NCBI RefSeq assembly: GCF_048544455.1
Contig: NC_133538.1
Span: 36,705,469 to 36,769,468 of the forward strand
Source of the DNA: Silene latifolia
Taxonomy: Eukaryota > Streptophyta > Magnoliopsida > Caryophyllales > Caryophyllaceae
Direction of reading: 5' to 3'
DNA: 64,000 nucleotides
The first letter of the stretch is position 1. Each line of letters starts with the position of its first letter. The notes under the pieces are model-generated. The model was not told where the DNA came from and made no database searches. It saw nothing but the letters and a program-made list of their open reading frames with translations. The position numbers and the translations under genes are program-made. Shown piece after piece: positions 56,551-64,000 of the stretch.

Positions 56551-57476
56551 TGTAATACTCCGTATTTATGAGTCTCTGGATACTCTATCGAGTAGGCCTT
56601 ACTCTGTCGAGTAAGGGTGAGTTGCGTTTTAAAATAGTTTCTGACCTGTTGGGTACTCGATCGAGTAACTAGGATACTCGATCAAGTAAGGGGGAACTCG
56701 ATCGAGTACCTTAGCTACTCGATCGAGTAGCCGGTTTACGGGGAGTTATTTCTCGGGTTTTGTTAATTATGGGATTAAAGTATTTAAGCTTTTCCGTCAT
56801 TGTTCTTAAACACTTTTCAAAACCTAAATTACTGTCAAGAGAGAAAGCAAATTACGTTCTTCACTTTAATCGCATTGTTAGCAAATCCCGGAGTTTGGAA
56901 GGTCGGATTTCACCGTTCGTTATACCGTAGAGATCCTTGCGTCGAGGGTAAGACCTATGTACCATTTGTATAGTATTTCCTTTAAGTTGTTTAAACCCTA
57001 ATATGGGGATTTGGGGGTTTTGTGTAGATTGTGATTTGGTAGTGTTATATGTTTGTATGATAGGAGGAGGTTTTGTAGAAGAGGCTTTTTGATATAGCTG
57101 TAGAGACCGTCTGATTGTTGTGCTTTCCAGGTAGGATTTCCTACTCAGTATTAGTCCCATAATGGGATGATTGTTGATGTGTTGAGATTGATTCTTTGCT
57201 ATAGTAATTGTATTGTGACGGCTGTGATTGTGATTGTGATTGGTTGTCTATGTTTCTCGAGGCGTGCCCTCGGTTGAGTGGGGTCACTTACGGGAGTGGC
57301 TTCACGCCCTAGTTTCTCCTTCTGTGGAATCCGCCACAGAAGGGATGTGCACATTAATGGACAGGGTTATCGCTCAATATGAGGAGCGGGGATTAGGTGG
57401 GTACGGCTGCGGTCTCCCACTGGTAGGGCTGGTCCAGTGGACAGTCGGTGATTGAGATTGATGGGACTGGTGTGAT
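56551..57476 (+). repeat. Tekay-type element E1, LTR part (926 bp)
   Basis: Starts TGTAATACTCCG inside D's gag and is collinear with the E2 LTR until 57476, where E2 begins. It contains six CTCGATCGAG-type palindromes (56585-56735) and a perfect 10-bp hairpin at 57318-57343. The rest of E1 lies beyond E2, outside the window. Confidence 0.88.
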
Positions 57477-58818
57477 TGTAATACTCTGTATTTATAAGTC
57501 TTGGAGTACTCTATCGAGTAGCCCTTACTCTGTCGAGTAAGGGTAAGTTGCGAAATAAAATAGTTTCTGACCTGTTCGGTACTCGATTGAGTAGCTGGGG
57601 CACTCGATCGAGTAAGGGGGTACTCGATCGAGTACCTTGGGTACTCGATCGAGTGTCCGGTTTTACGGGGAGTTTTCTCGGGTTTTGTTAATTATGCGAT
57701 TAAGGTATTTAAGGTTCGTCGTCATTGTTTTAAATCACTTTTACAAAACCTAATTTCCTGTTTAAGAGAGAAAGCAACAAGTTCATCTTCCTAATCGCAT
57801 TCTTAACAATTCCCGGAGTTCAGACGGTCAGTTCTTGTCGTTGTTTATATCGTTGGGTTCCTTGCGTCGAGGGTAAGATCTACGTACCCTTTTTATTGTT
57901 TTTCCCTTGATTTGGTTAAACCCTAATTTAGAGATTGGGGGTTTTTATGTGTAGTATGTGATGTGTAGCCTCTATGTGTTATATGATAGGAGGAGGGTTC
58001 ATAGAAGAGGCTTTTGACTCAAAGCAGAGAGACCGTCTGATTGTGTGCATACCAGGTAGGATTTCCTACTCATTATTAGTCCCATAATGGGATATTGGTT
58101 GATGTGTTGTATTTGGTTGTTTGATATAATAATTGTACTGTGATTGTGGTTGTGATCGTTGTTGATGGTTCGCGAGGCGTGGCCTCGGCTAAGTGGGGTC
58201 ACTTGCGGGAGTGACTTCACGCCCTAGTTTCGCCCTTCGTGGAACCCGCCACGGAAGGGGATGTGCACATTAATGGACAGGGTTATCGCTCACTATGTGG
58301 AGCGGGGATTTGGTGGGTACGTGGGTTGCGGTCCCCCACCGGCGTAATGGTCCAAAGGATAGTCGGTATTGAGATGATGGGAATTGGTTGGTTGTGTGTG
58401 TGTGTGTATGTTAGTTAAAGCTGTCTGTGTATCTTATTGTTGTTATACATATTGATTGTGTGATTAGTACTGACCTCGGTGTTGTTTTGTAAACCTACGG
58501 TGATCCATTCGGGGATGGTGAGCAGATATTGAGCAGGTATTGAGATGAGTACTGGGATAGTTGGGATGCCACGACATGATGATAGGAGTCTTCCGCTGTA
58601 GCCTTTAGTTTATTTACATTTCAGTTAGAATAGTCATTTTGAAATAATGTATCGTACTTTTGGTTTGGTTTTGAGGATTGTAACTATTCGCTAAATTATT
58701 TATAATAAACATTGTTTCTTTATTGTTGTTTGATTATCATTGCCTCGGGTAACCGAGATGGTAATGTCTTCATACCTGAGTGGTCCTGGTAAGGCACTTG
58801 GAGTATGGGGGTGTTACA
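57477..58818 (+). repeat. E2 5' LTR (1342 bp)
   Basis: TGTAATACTCTG to GGGGTGTTACA. Holds palindromes at 57510-57660, a bulged hairpin at 58233-58259, a short GT run near 58396, AATAAA at 58704-58709 and a CTCGG-GTAA-CCGAG hairpin at 58744-58757. Confidence 0.92.
58704..58709 (+). promoter_or_regulatory. Possible polyadenylation signal of E2 LTR
   Basis: AATAAA 34 bases before the GNRA-type hairpin near the LTR end. Plausible end of the R region; not proven. Confidence 0.4.
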
Positions 58819-58820
58819 AA

Positions 58821-58832
58821 TGGTATAAGAGC
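58821..58832 (+). other. E2 primer-binding site (tRNA-iMet)
   Basis: TGGTATAAGAGC, two bases after the LTR; one change from the consensus initiator Met site. Confidence 0.88.
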
Positions 58833-59640
58833 GACGATCCTGAAACCTGTAACCAATGAACCTGATGAACATAGGGAGTCAATTAAAATGAACCCGGGGT
58901 AAATGTTGTAGGAGCTAGTGCAAAGGCTTGGGAGACGTCCTAAAGTCGCAGGGGTCGCCCTACAACTTTGAACCGGTCACATGGGGGAAGTGTTTGTCGA
59001 GTCGTATGTGTGTTTGGTTAACTTGTGTACGGATGTGATGGAATGTGTTAATTGTTGGGTGTTGAAGTAGAAAGTTGAGCATGTGAAAGAAAATGGTGAT
59101 ATGGGGGGAACTTGTTGATGAGATGATAACATGTTGGATGATTTACAATGTGGCATTTAATAACATGATGAAATGATCTCGTAGATAGTAGAAAAGATGC
59201 GTAGCATGTTTATTATGATATAATGTGGTTTATAAAGTTTAGCATGTTAGCATATGACGTAACATGCGGGTAGCTTTTATGAATTAGTGTTACTCGATCG
59301 AGTGGGACTGACTCGATCGGGTGGGTTTTTGGCGATTTTGAGTCCAGAATCGAGTTTTGGGGCACTCGATCGAGTAACTAGGGGTACTCGATCGAGTAGG
59401 GGGTCACTCGATCGAGTAGCCTAGATACTCGATCGAGTAGGTAAGAGATCAGAAGGTCTGTTATGGGTCTGATGTTTGGGTACTCGATCGAGTACGTGGG
59501 GCACTCGATCGAGTAGCCCGTTACTCGATCGAGTGTGTTTGGGAACTCGATCGAGTTGGTTCTGGGTGGCGTGTTTTCGTGTTTTGGGGTTTAGTATGTG
59601 TGTTCATATCTACCCTTTCTTATATATGTATAGTTTCAAG
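58833..59640 (+). other. E2 leader with ACTCGATCGAGT array
   Basis: No gene before the gag ATG. From 59285 to 59560 there are about nine copies of ACTCGATCGAGT or close variants, spaced about 20-25 bases, ending 80 bases before the gag start. Confidence 0.8.
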
Positions 59641-60348
59641 ATGCCGCCCAAGAGAACTGCTTTGTATGCGAGAGCTGAGCTTATGACCGTGGATGACATC
59701 GTTAAGATGTTAGAGCACCAGGATGCTCTTACTGAGACCCTAAAGAAAGTGAATGAGGACAAGAATAAGGATAAGGAGAAGGAGGTTGATCATTCAAAAA
59801 TCAGCCTTTACATTTCGAGGTTTAACCCGAAAGAATACAAGGGAGTTGGAGAACCTAACCTTCTTGATAGTTGGCTGAGAGAGATGGAGAACATATTAGA
59901 TTTTGTTCACTGTCCTGATGAGATGAGGGTGGAACAGGCTGCGTTCTATCCGAGGGAGGCGGCAGGGCAAGTGGTGGGATAAAGTGAAAGTGAGTGCTAA
60001 GGAGATATATACAAACCAAGGCTTACCCGCTATACCTTGGGAGGAGTTTCATAGGGTGTGAGGAAGGAGTTCGTGCTTAACATGTGAGGAGTAAGATGAG
60101 AGAAGAGTTTGATGGTTTTAAGATGACTCAGAGATGTCCGTGGCTGAGTACTACAGTGTTCAATGAGAAGTCTAGGTATCTTTGAGGATATGGGTTTGAG
60201 TGAGGAGAACCTGGCATTGAGGTTTGAGAGGGGGTTGACCCCTAAGATTATGGATAAGTTACCCGTGGGAATCCTTACAGATGTTAAGGAAGCTTATGAG
60301 GAGCTGGGAGAGCTGAGAGGTTGGTGGAGATGGCTCAGGAAAGGTTAG
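59641..60348 (+). pseudogene. gag: Gag of E2, N-terminal and middle part
   Basis: ATG at 59641 (MPPKRTALYARAELM). An upstream TTG extends the frame through the palindromes but is unlikely to be used. Gag domain text: ISRFNPKEYKGVGEPNLLDSWLREMENI, then a frameshift near 59965. Further shifts follow before 60163-60348 (EENLALRFERGLTPKIMDKLP). The remainder of gag is in the next frame segment. Confidence 0.85.
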
Positions 60349-61143
60349 GTGGTGAGAAGAGGAAGTCTGAGAGTGAGGGTGGTGGCCAATCGAATCACAA
60401 GAAAGGCAACCACAATCGATCTAAGGGATTTTCTTCCTGGGTCCGGGTTTAGTGTCTTTGGGGCTTCCTTTGGGCGTGGCCGTGGGAGTGTGAGTAATAG
60501 TTGGGGAGTTACGTGCTATAGCTGTGGTGGTGTAGGCCACAAGAGACATGAGTGCATAAGTGCACCGGGATCTTTCCAGAGACCTGCGCAGAGCTTCACG
60601 AGCAACAGACCGGCTGGATCATGGCCAAACCGGGGGAGTCAGAGTTACCAGAGTGGAGGCAACCGCAACGGCGGTAATTCTTATCAGAAAACACCAGCGA
60701 ACAACAACAACAATCAAGGGTCGGGTGCTAAGCCGACCACATCAGCTAGCACTGTCCAGGGAGGTGGGCAGAAGACCAGTGGCAAGTTATTCATGATGGA
60801 GAAGAAAGCAGCTGGGGAAGATGCGCACGTTATCACCGGTACATTCCTTGTTAATGGTATTCCTACCTTTGTTTTGTTTGATTCGGGGGCTTCTCAGTCG
60901 TTTGTGTCTTCGAGTCATGTTAAACAGTTGGGTTTGAGAGTATATGAATCTGTTAGTGAGCAAGTTTCCATACCTTCGGGTGAGTCTGTATCGTGTGGGA
61001 GATTGTTCAGGGATGTATCTTTGATAGTTGGGCAAGTTGATTTCCCTGTAGACTTGTTAGAGTTTCCTTTTAACGGTTTTGAGATGATAGTTGGGATGGA
61101 TTGGTTAGGAAAGTATAAAGCTAAGATAGACTGTCATCAATAG
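60349..61143 (+). CDS. Gag C-terminus (zinc knuckle) and protease of E2
   Basis: Zinc knuckle CYSCGGVGHKRHEC at 60514-60555 (CX2CX4HX4C), then a Gly/Asn/Gln-rich linker. The retroviral-type aspartic protease has DSGAS with its Asp at codon 178 of this segment (60880-60882), flanked by GTFLVNGIPTFVLF and later FEMIVGMDWLGKYKAKIDC. It ends with TAG at 61141; RT continues in the same frame three bases later, so a single amber codon separates them. Confidence 0.87.
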   Translation: MVRRGSLRVRVVANRITRKATTIDLRDFLPGSGFSVFGASFGRGRGSVSNSWGVTCYSCGGVGHKRHECISAPGSFQRPAQSFTSNRPAGSWPNRGSQSYQSGGNRNGGNSYQKTPANNNNNQGSGAKPTTSASTVQGGGQKTSGKLFMMEKKAAGEDAHVITGTFLVNGIPTFVLFDSGASQSFVSSSHVKQLGLRVYESVSEQVSIPSGESVSCGRLFRDVSLIVGQVDFPVDLLEFPFNGFEMIVGMDWLGKYKAKIDCHQ

Positions 61144-61146
61144 AGA

Positions 61147-62049
61147 GTGTCTTTAAGAGGTCCTAAGGGTGTTAGTGTGTCTTATCGTGGGTTTCTAGTC
61201 AAACCCAAAGTTAAGTTGATTGCAGCTGTCACCTTGAAGTCTTATCTGAGGAAGGGATGTCCGCTGATCTTGTGCCATGTGAGAGATGATCGGATAGAGA
61301 GTCCGGCAGTTGATGAGATACCAGTGGTGGGGGAGTTTGCAGATGTTTTTCCAGAGGAAATTCCGGGGTTGCCACCGAAGAGGGAGATAGATTTCACCGT
61401 TGAGTTGAAGCCAGGGACGGGGCCAATCTCTAAGGCACCGTACCGTATGGGTCCTAAGGAGATTGAGGAACTTAGGAAGCAGTTGGATGATCTGATAGAG
61501 GAGGGATACATTAGACCAAGTGTATCGCCGTGGGGAGCACCAGTTCTTTTCGTGAAGAAGAAAGATGGGAGTTTGAGGTTATGCATAGATTACAGGGAGC
61601 TGAACCATGTGACGATAAAGAACAAGTATCCTTTGCAAAGGATAGATGACCTGTTTGATCAGTTGAGCGGTGCAACAGTCTTTTCTAAGATTGATTTGAG
61701 GTCGGGGTACCATCAGGTGAAGATTAGAGAGGTGGACATACCAAAGACAGCTTTCACGTCAAGGTATGGCCATTATGAGTATGTGGTGATGCCGTTTGGG
61801 TTGTCTAATGCGCCGGCAGTGTTTATGGATTTGATGAATAGAATCTTCGACGTTCTTGGACCAGTTTGTAGTGGTGTTTATCGATGATATCTTAGTCTAC
61901 TCTAAGACTAAGGAGGAGCATGAGGAGCATCTGAGGATCGTGTTGCAGACTTTGAGGGATCATGAGTTGTATGCTAAGCTGTCCAAGTGTGAGTTCTGGT
62001 TAGAGAAAGTTGCTTTTAAGGGCATGTAATCTCTAAAGATGGGGTAGCT
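61147..62049 (+). pseudogene. Reverse transcriptase of E2
   Basis: First frame to 61887: [41 protein letters not shown] and [10 protein letters not shown] frameshift near 61855 moves the catalytic FIDD box (61877-61888) and [14 protein letters not shown] into another frame. A second shift near 62022 leads into the connection domain. All RT landmarks remain visible. Confidence 0.87.
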
Positions 62050-63504
62050 GTGGATCCGGCGAAGATTGAGGCAGTGACAAAGTGGGAAGCACCGAAGAAT
62101 GTTGCTGAGGTTAGGAGTTTCTTGGGTTTAGCTGGATACTACAGACGGTTCGTGAAAGATTTCTCCAAGATAGCTAGACCGATGACAGCGTTGATGAGGA
62201 AAGAGAACAGGTTTCGTTGGGATGAGAGTTGTGAGACGGCGTTCCAAACATTAAAGGAGCGTTTGACCACAGCTCCTGTCTTAGCATTTCCTGAAGGGAG
62301 CGAGAACTTTGAGGTTTATACAGATGCCTCGAAGAATGGGCTGGGATGTGGGTTGATGCAGAATGGCAAAGTGATTGCCTATGCTTCTAGGCAATTGAAG
62401 CCTTATGAGGAGAACTACCCTACTCATGATCTGGAGTTGGGTGCAGTGGTGTTTGCTCTCAAGATTTGGAGACATTACCTTTATGGAGCAATCTTTAAGG
62501 TATTTTCTAATCACAAGAGTCTCAAGTACATCTTCACGCAGAAGGAGTTGAACATGAGACAGAGGAGGTGGATGGAGCTGATTGGCGATTATGACATGGA
62601 AATCATCTACCATGAAGGGAAAGCCAATGTTGTAGCTGATGCTTTGAGTAGGAAGAGTGTACATTCCCTGTGTACAGCTCTATCTTTGATGAGGCTGAGA
62701 GATGAGGTAGCGAGTTTTGGGATACATATGATGCAGAAAGGAGATGCCATGGGTGATATGACAGTACAGCTTGAGTTTTATGATGATATTCGGGATAAGC
62801 AGGCTTTGGATCCTAAGATAGTGGAGTGGAGAGCTGGAGTAGAGAAAGGGACAGTGTCCCGATTTTCTATTCATACAGACGGTAGTTTGAGGTTTGATGG
62901 TAGGTGGTGTGTTCCTAATGACGAGGACTTGAAAAATACTATCATGACAGAGGCACATTGCACACCATATTCAGTTCATCCAGGTGGAGACAAGCTATAC
63001 AAGGATTTGAAGAAAACGTTTTGGTGGCCTGGGATGAAGAAAGAGACAGCTGAGTTTGTGTCCCGTTGTTTGACATGCCAGAGAGTTAAAGGGGAACAAC
63101 GACGACCACAAGGTAAGATTCAGTCTTTAGAGGTGCCTGAGTGGAAGTGGGAATCCATTTCCATGGATTTCATTGTGGGTTTGCCAAAGAGTCAACAAGG
63201 TAACAACATGATTTGGGTGATAGTGGATCGTCTGACCAAGTCAGCTTACTTTGTTCCAATGAAAGATACATGGACTAAGGCACAATTGGCTATGGCCTAT
63301 CGAAAGAACGTGCTTAAGTTACATGGAGTCCCTAAGGACATAGTGTCTGACAGAGATGCGAGGTTTATATCGAGGTTTTGGAAGGAGTTGCAGGAATCGT
63401 TGGGAACAACTTTGAAGATGAGTACAACATTTCATCCTGCGCGACAGACAGGCAGACGAGAGAAACAATCAAGACACTTGAGGATATGTTGCGAGCTTGT
63501 GTGA
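62050..63504 (+). CDS. RNase H and integrase (N-terminal and core) of E2
   Basis: Open for 484 codons. RT connection: [20 protein letters not shown]. RNase [39 protein letters not shown], and [10 protein letters not shown] where most relatives have SDH, so one catalytic Asp is replaced by Asn. Integrase zinc domain: [19 protein letters not shown] and [11 protein letters not shown]. Core: [10 protein letters not shown] and IVSDRDARF. The frame is lost near 63440, before the catalytic Glu. Confidence 0.88.
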   Translation: MDPAKIEAVTKWEAPKNVAEVRSFLGLAGYYRRFVKDFSKIARPMTALMRKENRFRWDESCETAFQTLKERLTTAPVLAFPEGSENFEVYTDASKNGLGCGLMQNGKVIAYASRQLKPYEENYPTHDLELGAVVFALKIWRHYLYGAIFKVFSNHKSLKYIFTQKELNMRQRRWMELIGDYDMEIIYHEGKANVVADALSRKSVHSLCTALSLMRLRDEVASFGIHMMQKGDAMGDMTVQLEFYDDIRDKQALDPKIVEWRAGVEKGTVSRFSIHTDGSLRFDGRWCVPNDEDLKNTIMTEAHCTPYSVHPGGDKLYKDLKKTFWWPGMKKETAEFVSRCLTCQRVKGEQRRPQGKIQSLEVPEWKWESISMDFIVGLPKSQQGNNMIWVIVDRLTKSAYFVPMKDTWTKAQLAMAYRKNVLKLHGVPKDIVSDRDARFISRFWKELQESLGTTLKMSTTFHPARQTGRREKQSRHLRICCELV

Positions 63505-64000
63505 TGGATTTTGGTGGTAGCTGGGAGCAGAGGTTGGACTTGATAGAATTTTCTTACAATAACAGTTATCACACCAGTATAGGTATGGCACCGTTTGAGG
63601 CTTTGTATGGGAGGAGATGTAGGAGTCCAATCTGTTGGGACGATAGTCTTTGAGGCAAAGGGTTTTAGGACCAGAGATGGTGCATGAGATGGTGGAACAG
63701 ATTAAGATGATCAGGGAACGGATGAGAGCAGCTCAGGATCGACAAAAGAGTTATGCAGATCTACATCGTCGGGACATAGAGTTTCAAGTTGGGGACAAGG
63801 TTCTTTTGAAAGTGTCTCCTATGCGCGGGGTTATGAGATTTGGGAAGAAAGGCAAGTTAAGTCAGAAGTTTATAGGGCCTTATGAGATCTTAGAGCGAGT
63901 TGGGGAAGTTGCTTATCGTCTGGCTTTACCAGCTGCGTTAGAGAGAGTGCATAATGTGTTTCATGTATCGCAGCTGCGGAAGTATGTGAGTGACCCGTCA
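63505..64000 (+). pseudogene. Integrase C-terminal part of E2, cut by window end
   Basis: Continues the integrase in shifted frames: [20 protein letters not shown] and [18 protein letters not shown] to 63653. After another shift comes EMVEQIKMIRERMRAAQDRQ, FQVGDKVLLKVSPMRGVMRF and the GPYEILERVGEVAYRLALP tail. Downstream chromodomain and 3' LTR are not in the window. Confidence 0.85.

Larger units (their letters stand above)
57477..64000 (+). mobile_element. Tekay-type Ty3/gypsy element E2, continues past the window
   Basis: Plus-oriented: 5' LTR 57477-58818, tRNA-iMet primer site, 0.8-kb leader with palindromes, gag, protease, RT, RNase H and integrase up to the window end. It sits in the LTR of E1; the five bases before it are GTGAT, so the same bases should follow its 3' LTR. 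The integrase tail (GPYEILERVGEVAYRLALP, VFHVSQLRKYV) is typical of chromovirus-type elements, where a chromodomain follows. That part is outside the window. At least six frameshifts make this copy non-autonomous. Confidence 0.9.

Noticed and set aside
59476..59640. N-terminal extension of E2 gag
   Set aside because: Starts at a TTG and translates the palindrome array; the ATG at 59641 gives the usual gag start.

Overview
The window is a plant genomic segment, most likely a eudicot, made almost entirely of transposable elements. I found no convincing host gene, rRNA, tRNA gene or CRISPR array. Plant origin follows from the Athila, Tekay-like and Tat-like Ty3/gypsy elements, the Ty1/copia elements primed by initiator tRNA-Met, a CACTA-type DNA transposon, and primer sites for tRNA-Asp and tRNA-iMet. 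The species cannot be fixed from this sequence. All homology statements are by-eye comparisons within the window plus recalled family motifs.

Layout, left to right. (1) 1-640 and 9183-9659 are two parts of one Tekay-type LTR, split by a minus-strand copia element, F1 (641-9182), with 1263-bp LTRs. (2) 9660-10132 is a minus-strand Tekay-type integrase fragment. (3) 10133-21501 is Athila-like element A (minus) with two LTRs, an intact Athila-type ORF and an almost intact Pol, but no gag or protease. (4) 21502-28509 is element B, a Tekay-type element without recognisable coding capacity, inserted in A's 5' LTR. (5) 28507-37089 is element C, an Athila-like element with gag and protease but no reverse transcriptase. 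Its left end is fused to B by a microhomology junction. (6) 37090-about 40480 is element G, a Tat-like remnant: a minus-strand LTR followed by an antisense accessory ORF. (7) About 40490-42465 is a CACTA fragment with an intron-containing transposase-like gene (minus). (8) 42466-49000 is copia F2 (minus), which lost its 3' end. (9) 49001-56550 is element D, an Athila-like element with gag-protease and the Athila-type ORF but no RT. (10) 56551-64000 is an LTR of Tekay-type E1, split by same-family element E2, which runs off the window with all its main pol domains but several frameshifts.

The insertion order can be read in part. F1 entered the leftmost LTR, and B entered A. C entered G's LTR, and F2 entered D's LTR. 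E1 entered D's gag, and E2 entered E1. Two large rearrangements (the B/C junction and the CACTA/F2 junction) removed material between elements.

The most interesting signals are in the cis-acting RNA and DNA of the Athila-like elements. A and C share a 9-bp leader hairpin between primer site and first ORF, with different sequence but the same shape. A, C and D share a hairpin just upstream of the polypurine tract. C and D share a further 3' hairpin and an A-rich box. A, C, D and the Tekay-type E elements also carry arrays of short palindromes with a CG-NN-CG core every 20-24 bases, in LTRs, leaders, pre-ORF spacers and even gag coding sequence. A is pol-only while C and D are gag-protease-only, a pattern compatible with trans-complementation.
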